Below, piece after piece: positions 27,081 through 36,023 of a stretch of DNA of 64,000 nucleotides. Position 1 is the first letter of the stretch, and every line of letters starts with the position of its first letter. The position numbers and the translations under genes are program-made. Below the pieces are notes generated by a model that saw nothing but the letters and a program-made list of their open reading frames with translations, had not been told where the DNA came from and made no database searches. The DNA lies in assembly GCF_001682855.1 (NCBI RefSeq), contig NZ_MAQW01000023.1, forward strand, positions 575,414 to 639,413. The letters run 5' to 3'. This DNA comes from Bacillus sp. FJAT-27264 (GTDB lineage Bacteria > Bacillota > Bacilli > Paenibacillales > Paenibacillaceae).

Positions 27081-30000
27081 ATGAAACGGACGCTTTGGAT
27101 CAAGAAATATTTTGCGGCAGGGATGGTTATAGTTCTGCTGTTATCCTGCTTGGGGATTCATCCCGCGGTTGTACAGGCAACGGCATTGGAAACCATGCTT
27201 GTGGAAAATTCTCAGCCGGCAGCGGCAGGAGAGGCTTTGGAATTCAATGAAACGAACCACAGTGATAGTGCTGAAACGAACCTCTTTTCGGAACCGGGTG
27301 CAGTAAATCCTGTACCAGATGGACACATGCGGGTTCACTACAACCGTACATCTGGCGATTATGCTGACCAGGGGTTGTGGGTGTGGGATGGTGCAGAAGC
27401 GCCTTCCGAGAACTGGCCGGGTGGGGCAACACCATTTCCGGAAGGACTGAGGGATGCCTACGGGGCTTATGTAGATATCCCGCTGAAGGAAGGGGCCAAG
27501 AAATTCTCGTTCCTGGTGGTAAACCGCAGTACGCAGGCGAAGGATGCCGGGGATAAGCTTTTTGCCATTAACACACCGCAGACAAACGAGATTTGGATCA
27601 AGGAAGGCTCTGACGTCATTACGCCATATGAGCCGGTTATACTACCTGCCAATACGGTGCGGGTGCATTACATGAGAGCGGATAACAACTATGGCTCGCA
27701 TGGATTGTGGCTGTGGGGAGATGTTACGGCAGAATCTACGAATTGGCCTGCTGGAGCAACGCCATTTTCGGATGGACAAAGAGACCGTTTCGGGGCCTAT
27801 GCCGATATTCCGCTGAAAGAGAATGCGAAGAAAATCGGCTTCCTTGTCCTGGACCCGGCAAACGGCGATAAGGACGGCGGTGATAAAGGTTTTACACTGC
27901 TGGACCGTTACAATCAGCTCTGGGTACGGGAAGGCGATAATAATGTCTATGTCTCTCCGTTTGGTGAAGTGCCGATCGGATTAGTATCTGCTGAGGTTCT
28001 GTCAACTCAAAAAATCCTTCTCGGCTTCACCCTGACGGACGGCCTGGATTCAGCTGAATTACAGTCAGCGATTTCCGTGAAGGACAACGCGGGAACCGTC
28101 ATTTCGGTTACATCCGTAACGGTTACCAGTCCCACCGCGATCGAGGTGGATACCGAAGCTTTTGAGCTGGATCAGACACCACTTAGTGTAACTTACGGGG
28201 GCAAGACCGTAGCGGCTTCTTCCGGCTGGAGAATGCTGGATGAGATATACAACTATACAGGGGACGATCTTGGAGCAACTTATCACCCCGAGGAGAAGAA
28301 TGCGACGCTGAAGCTCTGGGCTCCGAAAGCCAGCTCGGTATCGGCCAAGATATACGATAAGAATGATTCCAACCTTCTTGTAGGCACAGTCGCGCTGGCA
28401 CGGGGCGAACAGGGTGTCTGGTCGGTCAAGCTGAAGCCGGAGGATCTGACCGGTGCAGCTGCAAGCGATATGAGAGGCTTTTATTATCAATATGAAGTTA
28501 CTAATGACGGGGTAACGAAGAATGTACTGGACCCCTATGCGAAATCCATGGCAGTATTCACAGTAGACACGACAGGGGCACCAGGAGAGGGCGGCGATAC
28601 CGTCGGCAAAGCGGCGATTGTCGATTTGAACGGTAGCAATCCTGCTGACTTCAGCTATGCCGATATTAGTGGCTATGAGAATCGTGAAGACGCTATCATT
28701 TATGAAGTGCATGTCCGGGATTTCACCTCTGACCCTTCTATTGAAGTCAGTTTGGACGGCGAGCGCTGGGGATCTTATGCGGCTTTTGAGAAAAAGCTGG
28801 ATTACATCAAATCCCTGGGCGTAACTCATGTTCAGCTGCTTCCTGTAATGGCTTGGTATTATGGGGACGAGACGAAGATGGGTCAGCGGGAGCTGAATTA
28901 TTCGGCAAAAGGAAATGAATACAACTGGGGCTATGATCCCCACAGTTATTTTTCACCGGACGGGGCTTATTCGCAGAATCCTGCCGATCCAGAACTGCGG
29001 ATCAAGGAATTAAAAGGCCTGATTGATGCTGTGCATAAAGCCGGTATGGGTGTGGTGCTGGATGTGGTGTACACTCATATGGCGAAGACCGAGCTGCTGA
29101 ACGACATCGTGCCGAACTACTATGCGTTCCAGGATGCGAATGGTAATTTTATCGGCGGCTTCGGCAATAATCTGGCAACCAACCACAAGATGGCCGAGAA
29201 GCTGATGGTTGATTCTGTAAAGTACTGGTTCTCCGAGTATAAAATCGACGGGATGCGCTGGGACATGATGGGCGATGCCACGTACGAATCGGTGCAGAAC
29301 GCCTATGATGCCGCTGCCGCGCTGAATCCTAAGGCGCTGTTCATTGGTGAAGGCTGGCGGACCTTCGGTGGTGCGGCGTCCGATCCAGCCCTTGCCGGCA
29401 AAGGTGCAGATCAGGATTGGATGGATAAGACGGATAGTGTCGGGGTGTTCTCTGATGAGTTCCGTAATGAATTGAAATCCGGCTTCGGCTCCGAGGGCGA
29501 GCCAAGATTCATTACAGGCGGTGCGCGCCAGATCAGCACGATCCTGAACAATATCAAGGGACAGCCGTCCAATACACCAGCGGATAGTCCGGGCGATATG
29601 GTGCAGTATATTGATGCCCATGACAATCTGCCGCTTCATGATGTGATTGCGCAGTCGATTAAGAAAGACCCGGCGATCCCGGAGAATGAGCTGGAGATCC
29701 AGAAGCGGATCAGACTGGGCAACCTGTTGGTTCTGACTTCCCAGGGAACAGCCTTTATCCATGCGGGTCAGGAATATGGCCGCACAAAGCAGTGGAAGTC
29801 GAGTGGCGATCCTGAGGATAAATATACGGAGATGAAGGATAAGGATGGAGTCTCCTTCGGTTATTTTATCCATGATTCTTATGATTCCTCGGATGCTATC
29901 AACATGTTCGATTGGAGTAAGGCAACGGATGAAGCAAGCTTCCCCGTAGAGAATATCACGAGAGAATACACTACTGGCCTGATGGAACTGAGGAAATCGA

Positions 30001-33000
30001 CCAATGCATTCCGACTGGCTGACAAAAGTCTCGTGGATTCCAATGTGACACTTATTACGGCCCCTGAAGTTAAGGCCAGCGATCTGGTCATCGGCTACAA
30101 AAACAAGGCTACCGATGGCACCGGCACCTACTATGTCTTTATGAACGGGGACAGCACCGCAAGAACGCTTACGCTGTCTGAGGATTTGACAGACGGTGAG
30201 GTGCTGGTTGCTGGCGATCAGGCTGGAACAGCTCCTATTCCTGTCACGAGCCAGAGCGGGTTCAAGCTGACGACCCATTCTATTACGATAGAGCCGCTTA
30301 CCGCAGTGGTTATCAGAAAAGACTCTGCCGCAGCTGCCCTGACTTCACTGGAAAGTGATCTTGCCAGCTATGCGCTTCAGGTGAACGATACTCATCAGAG
30401 TGCTGTATTCGCCAAATACGATGATGGCAGCAGAAGTAATGTGACGGTAAAAGCAACCTTTGTGTCCGATCAACCGGCTGTGGCTGAGGTCACGAACAAA
30501 GGATTGGTCAAAGCCAAATCAGCGGGAACCGCTGTGATTACTGCATCTTATGGCGGTTTCTCTACCAAAGTTGCAGTTACAGTAACGACAGAACCGGTGA
30601 ATAACAAACGTTATGTCCAGCTTACCTATACCCGTGAGGATAAGAACTATACAGACTGGAATCTCTGGGTTTGGAACACTGGAGCCAAGAACGACCAGAT
30701 TGACTTCACAACGTTTGAAAAAGGCACGGCAAGTGTTCTGATCGAAGTGGCAACGAACGCCACGAATGTCGGATTCGTGCTCCGCAAAGGTACGGACTGG
30801 AACACGGCGAAGCAGGATTATCCAGACGACCGTCTGATTCCGCTCACGCCTGGCGAAGTATTCACCAAGGTTAATGTCACCAGCATGGTCAAAGAGCTGG
30901 ATATCAAGCCGAACATCAGTGGTCCGGTGCTGAAAGACGGAACGATTACGTTCCGGTACCGTGACGAGAATTTGTTCCGTAGTGGCAGCCAAGACGCAAT
31001 CACTGGCGTTAAGGTCAAGGTGAACGGTACGGAATATCCGATGGTATACGATCAGGCAAGCGAATGGTTCAGCTATTCTCTGACTGACATAGGGCAGGGA
31101 ACCTATAAATACACATTCCTGGTCACCAAAGACGGGAATACAACTGAATTTACAGATCCCAAAAATACAGTGAATGGCGAGTCTCAGGTCGTCTACCATA
31201 TTCCAGACGTCAGCATTGTCTCGGAGGTATCCCCCGCAGCAATTCATTCCAATCAGAATGCGGTGGTAACCCTTAAGACAGACTCCAGCGAAACTGTAAC
31301 GTATAAGGAAGCCTACATGGATTTAACGTCACTGGGCGGACCTGCGAAGGTGGGCTTTGATACAGAGCTGATGCAGCAGACTGTTGCTGTCAAAGACACC
31401 ATCCCGGCGGGAATAAAGAATATTCCGGTTGTCCTGGTCGACCAGTATGGCAACAAGCATAAGCACACGGCTACTCTTGAAGTGAAGGCCAGAACCTATT
31501 CCGGTGACCCCCTTGATTTTGACTGGGATGAGGCACGGATATATTTTGCCCTGACAGACAGATTTAAGGACGGGGATCCGAACAACAACGAGAATGTTGA
31601 TAAAAATCACCTCGAAGCCTATCACGGCGGGGATTTCAGAGGGATGATCGACAGTCTGGATTATCTGCAAGAGCTTGGCATTAACACGCTGTGGATCACG
31701 CCGATTGTAGATAACATAGATTTTAATCAGGGTACTGGCTTTGGCGGCAAGCAATACGCTTATCATGGTTATTGGGCGAAGGATTTTACTAAGCTTGATG
31801 AACATCTTGGCGATATGCAGGTCTTCAAAGAACTGATCGATAAGGCGCACGACAAGGGCATCAAAATCATGGTGGACGTTGTACTCAATCATACCGGGTA
31901 CGGCTTGAAGCCTGAGGATAACAGTCCTACGATTACACCGGAAGATAAAGCCCGTTTTACCGGGATGCTGCGCACAGATGGCGTATCTGCCGACACAGAC
32001 CCGATCCGGGGTGAACTAGCAGGTCTGCCGGATTTCCGGACAGAGGACCCTGCAGTGCGCAAGCAAGTGATTGCCTGGCAGAGTGACTGGCTGGACAATG
32101 CCCGGACGCAGCGCGGGGACACCATCGACTATTTCCGTGTGGATACCGTGAAGCATGTGGAGGATACCACATGGAAAGCCTTCAAGAATGCATTAACTGC
32201 CATCGATCCGAACTTTAAATTAGTAGGAGAATACTTTGGCGGAACGACGGACAATGACGGGGGAACGCTAGAGAGCGGGCAGATGGACAGTCTGCTGGAC
32301 TTTGGCTTCAAGGGCGCTGCCCGTGATTTCACAAATGGTAAAATCAATGATACCGATGCCTATCTCCAGGACCGGGAAGGCAAGATTGGCAATACCCGGA
32401 TGATGGCTCAATTCCTGAGCAGTCATGATGAAGATGGCTTCCTGTCCGAATATGTCGGCGGGGACAAAGGCAAGTTGAAAGTAGCAGCTGCGCTGCAAAT
32501 TACGGCCAAGGGGCAGCCGGTTATTTACTACGGCGAAGAACTGGGCCGCTCAGGCAAAAATGCCGGAGATATTTCCAAAGGCGAGTTCAGCGAGAACCGC
32601 TCGGATATGCCTTGGGAGCAATTATCTGCGGAAAAGGGGCTCCACGATCATTACAGCAAGCTGTTGAACATCCGGGCGAAGTACTCCAAAGTATTCGCCA
32701 AGGGAGAACGAACGAAGCTGGCTGGCTCGGATGCGCTGGGTTATCTGGCCTTTAACAAACAGTACAACAATGAAAATGTAGTGACAGTCATCAACACGAA
32801 GATCGACGCTGTCTCTGCTGAGATTCCGGTACCATTTGCAGCTGGAACGCTTGTCAAAGACGAATATAGCGGCACAACCTATACCGTATCTGGTGAGCAA
32901 AAGCTTACGCTTGAGCTGTCTGGTCGTAATGAAGGCGGAACCGTGATTCTGGCGGCTGTGGCTGGCGTGGAGCCGACACCAACGCCTGTGGTGACTCCAA

Positions 33001-34325
33001 CACCAACACCGACCCCTATAGTAACGCCAACGCCTGTGGTCACAGCCACACCGGTAGCGACACAGACTCCTGATGTTACAGCTACACCGGTTGTCACACC
33101 TACGCCGGAAGCAACGCCAGTACCGGTGGCAACACCTAGACCAGATCCTGCGTCGCCGTTCACGGCACAACCAACGCAGAGCCCTATCCCTGGCACGGTC
33201 TCAACCGCTACACCGTCCAGTAGCCCGCAGATTGTATCCCTGGACAGTCTGAAGGGTGGCCAAGACGGCAAGGTTGAAGTGACGCTTACCCCAGGCAAGA
33301 CTGCAGTTCTGCTGCCGGTTCAAGCTGCACAGGTATTGGGAACAAGTAGTCTGGTTATTAAGACGGATTCTCTGAATATTACTCTACCGAACAAGGTGCT
33401 TGCAGACTTGTTAGGGCGCGTAACTGGAGAAGATACGGAGACGGCCCAGATTCTTTTCGAAGTTAGTGCGTTGCAGGAAACTGCGGTCCGGTCATTATTG
33501 GACGAACTGGGCAAGGACGGTGTACGCGTTGCTTCGGTATCAAATATCTATGATTTCAATCTATACGTTGTTAAAAAAGACGGCAGCCGCATCCCGGTAA
33601 CGGTATTCCAGCAGCCTTTGACCCTGTCCTTCAAGCTCAAAGGCCAGCCGAACAAGGATTGGACCGGTGTGTTCCATTTGCCGGAGCAAGGCAAACCAGA
33701 GTATGCAGGCGGCGTGATTCAGGACGATACCATAAGCGCCGAGATTGCGCATTTTAGCAAATATACGGTGCTTGAGGTCAACACCACATTCAAGGATGTG
33801 CCGCAGACGCACTGGGCTTCTCCTGCGATTAAATCTCTGGCTGCCAAACAGATCGTGACCGGTGTATCCGCCACTGTATTCGAACCAAAACGCAGTGTCA
33901 GCCGTGCGGAATTCACCGCGCTCTTAATGCGTGCGCTTGGCGTGAGCGGGCAAGGGAAGACCGGATTTAAAGATGTGGCGGATGACGCTTGGTATGCTTC
34001 TTATGTAACGACAGCAGCCCAGTTGGGTATTGTGAACGGACGAAGCGGGGATACATTCGCGCCGAGTGTAACAATTACCCGCGAAGAGATGGCCGTTATG
34101 GTCATCCGTGCGCTAGAGATCAAGCAAGGCAAGAAGTTTAATGTGCAAGCTAACACCAGTGACTTTACCGACGCATTGCGTATCAGCGCTTGGGCGAAGT
34201 CCGAGGTGAATACTGCTGTGGAATTAGGGCTGTTGCAAGGTCGAGAGGAGGGCGGGTTTGCTCCTCAGGAACAACTGACTCGTGCTGAAAGCGCGCAGGT
34301 AATCTATAATCTGCTAGGTTTGTAA
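27081..34325 (+). CDS. Giant SLH-anchored bifunctional amylopullulanase
   Basis: The 2414-residue protein has a signal peptide (1-33). Two CBM41 starch-binding modules (about 81-180 and 190-290) precede an N2-like domain and a CBM48 (about 390-490). The type I pullulanase GH13 domain has catalytic Asp728 (GMRWDMMG), Glu757 (FIGEGW) and Asp848 (DAHDN). Next come a BIG2-type domain (1085-1172), a third CBM41 (about 1177-1275) and two beta domains. A second GH13 alpha-amylase domain (from about 1481) has Asp1688 (DYFRVDT), Glu1717 (VGEYFGG) and Asp1783 (SSHDEDG). A Thr/Pro repeat linker (about 1961-2040), a domain of unknown type and three SLH repeats (2237-2414) finish the protein. It should debranch and cut starch or pullulan at the cell wall. 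Confidence 0.95.
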   Translation: MKRTLWIKKYFAAGMVIVLLLSCLGIHPAVVQATALETMLVENSQPAAAGEALEFNETNHSDSAETNLFSEPGAVNPVPDGHMRVHYNRTSGDYADQGLWVWDGAEAPSENWPGGATPFPEGLRDAYGAYVDIPLKEGAKKFSFLVVNRSTQAKDAGDKLFAINTPQTNEIWIKEGSDVITPYEPVILPANTVRVHYMRADNNYGSHGLWLWGDVTAESTNWPAGATPFSDGQRDRFGAYADIPLKENAKKIGFLVLDPANGDKDGGDKGFTLLDRYNQLWVREGDNNVYVSPFGEVPIGLVSAEVLSTQKILLGFTLTDGLDSAELQSAISVKDNAGTVISVTSVTVTSPTAIEVDTEAFELDQTPLSVTYGGKTVAASSGWRMLDEIYNYTGDDLGATYHPEEKNATLKLWAPKASSVSAKIYDKNDSNLLVGTVALARGEQGVWSVKLKPEDLTGAAASDMRGFYYQYEVTNDGVTKNVLDPYAKSMAVFTVDTTGAPGEGGDTVGKAAIVDLNGSNPADFSYADISGYENREDAIIYEVHVRDFTSDPSIEVSLDGERWGSYAAFEKKLDYIKSLGVTHVQLLPVMAWYYGDETKMGQRELNYSAKGNEYNWGYDPHSYFSPDGAYSQNPADPELRIKELKGLIDAVHKAGMGVVLDVVYTHMAKTELLNDIVPNYYAFQDANGNFIGGFGNNLATNHKMAEKLMVDSVKYWFSEYKIDGMRWDMMGDATYESVQNAYDAAAALNPKALFIGEGWRTFGGAASDPALAGKGADQDWMDKTDSVGVFSDEFRNELKSGFGSEGEPRFITGGARQISTILNNIKGQPSNTPADSPGDMVQYIDAHDNLPLHDVIAQSIKKDPAIPENELEIQKRIRLGNLLVLTSQGTAFIHAGQEYGRTKQWKSSGDPEDKYTEMKDKDGVSFGYFIHDSYDSSDAINMFDWSKATDEASFPVENITREYTTGLMELRKSTNAFRLADKSLVDSNVTLITAPEVKASDLVIGYKNKATDGTGTYYVFMNGDSTARTLTLSEDLTDGEVLVAGDQAGTAPIPVTSQSGFKLTTHSITIEPLTAVVIRKDSAAAALTSLESDLASYALQVNDTHQSAVFAKYDDGSRSNVTVKATFVSDQPAVAEVTNKGLVKAKSAGTAVITASYGGFSTKVAVTVTTEPVNNKRYVQLTYTREDKNYTDWNLWVWNTGAKNDQIDFTTFEKGTASVLIEVATNATNVGFVLRKGTDWNTAKQDYPDDRLIPLTPGEVFTKVNVTSMVKELDIKPNISGPVLKDGTITFRYRDENLFRSGSQDAITGVKVKVNGTEYPMVYDQASEWFSYSLTDIGQGTYKYTFLVTKDGNTTEFTDPKNTVNGESQVVYHIPDVSIVSEVSPAAIHSNQNAVVTLKTDSSETVTYKEAYMDLTSLGGPAKVGFDTELMQQTVAVKDTIPAGIKNIPVVLVDQYGNKHKHTATLEVKARTYSGDPLDFDWDEARIYFALTDRFKDGDPNNNENVDKNHLEAYHGGDFRGMIDSLDYLQELGINTLWITPIVDNIDFNQGTGFGGKQYAYHGYWAKDFTKLDEHLGDMQVFKELIDKAHDKGIKIMVDVVLNHTGYGLKPEDNSPTITPEDKARFTGMLRTDGVSADTDPIRGELAGLPDFRTEDPAVRKQVIAWQSDWLDNARTQRGDTIDYFRVDTVKHVEDTTWKAFKNALTAIDPNFKLVGEYFGGTTDNDGGTLESGQMDSLLDFGFKGAARDFTNGKINDTDAYLQDREGKIGNTRMMAQFLSSHDEDGFLSEYVGGDKGKLKVAAALQITAKGQPVIYYGEELGRSGKNAGDISKGEFSENRSDMPWEQLSAEKGLHDHYSKLLNIRAKYSKVFAKGERTKLAGSDALGYLAFNKQYNNENVVTVINTKIDAVSAEIPVPFAAGTLVKDEYSGTTYTVSGEQKLTLELSGRNEGGTVILAAVAGVEPTPTPVVTPTPTPTPIVTPTPVVTATPVATQTPDVTATPVVTPTPEATPVPVATPRPDPASPFTAQPTQSPIPGTVSTATPSSSPQIVSLDSLKGGQDGKVEVTLTPGKTAVLLPVQAAQVLGTSSLVIKTDSLNITLPNKVLADLLGRVTGEDTETAQILFEVSALQETAVRSLLDELGKDGVRVASVSNIYDFNLYVVKKDGSRIPVTVFQQPLTLSFKLKGQPNKDWTGVFHLPEQGKPEYAGGVIQDDTISAEIAHFSKYTVLEVNTTFKDVPQTHWASPAIKSLAAKQIVTGVSATVFEPKRSVSRAEFTALLMRALGVSGQGKTGFKDVADDAWYASYVTTAAQLGIVNGRSGDTFAPSVTITREEMAVMVIRALEIKQGKKFNVQANTSDFTDALRISAWAKSEVNTAVELGLLQGREEGGFAPQEQLTRAESAQVIYNLLGL

Positions 34326-34353
34326 GGTCTAACAGCTAATGGCTAACAGCAAC

Positions 34354-34401
34354 GGCTAATGGCTAATGGCTAATGGCTAATGGCTAATGGCTAATGGCTA
34401 A
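34354..34401. repeat. Heptanucleotide tandem repeat (CTAATGG)n
   Basis: Nearly seven uninterrupted copies of the 7-bp unit lie directly after the amylopullulanase gene, with degenerate units just before. It is non-coding. Confidence 0.9.
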
Positions 34402-34522
34402 CGCTAGAGAGGGCAGTCTCTGATGAATGGCAGTCTCTGGCTTTGAATAGCTGTAGAGTAGCCATAGCTCCCAAGCTCTAAATGCTACTAAGTTGCTAAC
34501 CAAGTGAAAGTGAGAAGGCTGC

Positions 34523-34552
34523 TACCCAACCAGTGTTCGCGCTGGTTGGGTA
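34523..34552 (+). terminator. Hairpin downstream of the amylopullulanase
   Basis: The perfect stem TACCCAACCAG / CTGGTTGGGTA has an 8-base loop and is followed by only a weak T-stretch. Confidence 0.6.
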
Positions 34553-34560
34553 TAACCAAA

Positions 34561-34607
34561 AAAATGACCTCAAAATCCACACTGATGTGGAGGCTGAGGT
34601 CATTTTT
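34561..34607. terminator. Bidirectional terminator before merR
   Basis: The stem AAAATGACCTCA / TGAGGTCATTTT has A- and T-runs and probably ends the merR transcript from the other strand. Confidence 0.8.
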
Positions 34608-34629
34608 GTGTAGCCCAAAGTCTATTATA

Positions 34630-34989
34630 TTAATTCATTTCAGACTCAATTCTAACGATCTTTTGTTGAATTTTTTTTAGATTTTCTTCTGCATCTCGAA
34701 TTTGTTGTGAAACAGTAATTTCGTGCTGTTTCATCATTTCTAGCCGTTGAGGGGAGTGATCATTCCCGCTCATCGACCAATCAACAAATTGCTTAATGTC
34801 CTTTATTGGCATCCCGGTATTTTTTAAACATAAGATAATTTCCAGAAATTTAAGTGCATCCTCGTCAAATACCCGGTCCCCTTTTTCAGTCCTTTTGAGG
34901 AAAGGTAACAGACCTTTATTATCATAATAACGTAACTGTGAGATGGATAAATGATTTATTGTTGCAACTTGTCCAATAGTATAATTCAT
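34630..34989 (-). CDS. MerR-family transcription regulator (AdhR-like)
   Basis: The 119-residue protein has an N-terminal winged helix (TIGQVATINHLSISQLRYYDNKGLLPFLKRTEKGDRVF) and a C-terminal coiled coil (about 85-119). There is no obvious cysteine-based metal site. It resembles the aldehyde- or thiol-sensing AdhR/YfmP group. It lies 18 bases downstream of the SDR gene on the same strand, so the two are co-transcribed. The SDR promoter has the 19-bp spacer and dyad expected for MerR control. Both genes are AT-rich compared with the neighbours, suggesting transfer. Confidence 0.88.
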   Translation of the reverse strand: MNYTIGQVATINHLSISQLRYYDNKGLLPFLKRTEKGDRVFDEDALKFLEIILCLKNTGMPIKDIKQFVDWSMSGNDHSPQRLEMMKQHEITVSQQIRDAEENLKKIQQKIVRIESEMN

Positions 34990-35007
34990 TACGCTCTCCT
35001 CAGGTGA

Positions 35008-35718
35008 TTACCAAGGGATAATCCCATTTTTATCTAGGATTTTTCCGTTATAGTTTGTATCGCTTAATGCGTATTTAACAATGATTTCTGCACCCTCAGC
35101 TGTTGTTTTACCACCTGGAGCATTATGATTAAGATCCGTAGTGGTAAAGCCGGGTGTAACCCCTAAAATTTCAGGCCCACTCCTACCAAATTCTGTACCG
35201 AATGCTAATGTCAATGAATTAACAGCCGTTTTTGTTGAATTATAGCCCAGTATATTGAGTTGAGGAATTTCGCCATTCGCGAACATGGTTTGTGAAGCCA
35301 TATCTGTTGTTACGTTAACGATCTTTCCGCCCTGAGCTTGTTTTACTAAAGGTAAGAAGGTTTGAATCATTTGGAATGTACCAAAGAAGTTAACGTCAAA
35401 CTCTTGCCGTAGTATTTCTAGTTTTAATTCACTGGGCAGAATACCAAAATCAAGTGCGATTCCGGCGTTATTAATCAATAAATCTAAGTGATCCGTTACT
35501 TCAAGGATTTTATTTTTTGCGATTTGGATAGATTGTGTATCAGAAATATCAACGGGAACAAACGAAACATTTGAAAAGCCTAAGGCATGCACGGCTTTTT
35601 GTCCTAGCTCTTCATTTCTTGCTCCTAAAAATACATGATAATCTTGTTCAGCTAATTGACGCACAATTTCATATCCAATTCCTTTATTGGCACCTGTTAC
35701 AAAGGCAAATTTTTTCAT
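35008..35718 (-). CDS. SDR family oxidoreductase
   Basis: The start is the ATG at 35718 (MKKFAFVTGANKGIGYE), with GGAGG 7 bases before it; a longer in-frame TTG lies inside that ribosome site. The 236-residue classical SDR has TGANKGIG, NNAG, the catalytic Tyr-Lys in YNSTKTAVN and a Ser/Thr active-site region (NVTTDMAS). It is probably NADP-dependent. It forms an operon with the MerR regulator, resembling carbonyl-stress modules in which an aldehyde sensor drives a reductase. The substrate is unknown. Confidence 0.87.
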   Translation of the reverse strand: MKKFAFVTGANKGIGYEIVRQLAEQDYHVFLGARNEELGQKAVHALGFSNVSFVPVDISDTQSIQIAKNKILEVTDHLDLLINNAGIALDFGILPSELKLEILRQEFDVNFFGTFQMIQTFLPLVKQAQGGKIVNVTTDMASQTMFANGEIPQLNILGYNSTKTAVNSLTLAFGTEFGRSGPEILGVTPGFTTTDLNHNAPGGKTTAEGAEIIVKYALSDTNYNGKILDKNGIIPW

Positions 35719-35759
35719 GTCTATTTCCTCCAATTTTATATCAGTTAGTTACAATTAAA

Positions 35760-35790
35760 AAGATACAACCTAAACCTAAGTTGAGGTCAA
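35760..35790 (-). promoter_or_regulatory. MerR-type promoter of the SDR-merR operon
   Basis: On the minus strand the -35 is TTGACC (35785-35790) and the -10 is TATCTT (35760-35765), with a 19-bp spacer. The spacer carries the dyad CTTGACCT...AGGTTTAGG. A 19-bp spacer with a central dyad is the signature of MerR-activated promoters. Confidence 0.75.
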
Positions 35791-35916
35791 GGTTTTTTAA
35801 AAATGTGGACGCTAACGGATTATATAATCGTTATTTGCACATGAAATTGTAATTAATACAACAATACTAATATCTTGATATGACGATAAATTATACATTG
35901 GGTCTCATCATTGAAA

Positions 35917-35965
35917 AAAGGACTATCCCCGAAGCCAATTCTGGCTCTAAAAGGATAGTCCTTTC
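35917..35965 (-). terminator. Terminator after neopullulanase gene
   Basis: The stem AAAGGACTATCC / GGATAGTCCTTT lies downstream of the minus-strand neopullulanase gene. The rest of the 305-bp gap holds the merR-operon promoter and AT-rich DNA. Confidence 0.8.
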
Positions 35966-36023
35966 TCTTTATCTATCTGGCCTGTCACTAGGACAGGAGA
36001 AGGCGGATTAAATTAGCAAGCGG

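Noticed and set aside
29010..30278. Long antisense open frame of 422 codons inside the amylopullulanase
   Set aside because: It is a shadow frame of a GC-rich coding strand, with no ribosome site and no recognisable domain.
30519..31892. Several antisense open frames in the middle of the amylopullulanase
   Set aside because: The plus-strand frame is uninterrupted with clear domains. The antisense products lack any recognisable motif.
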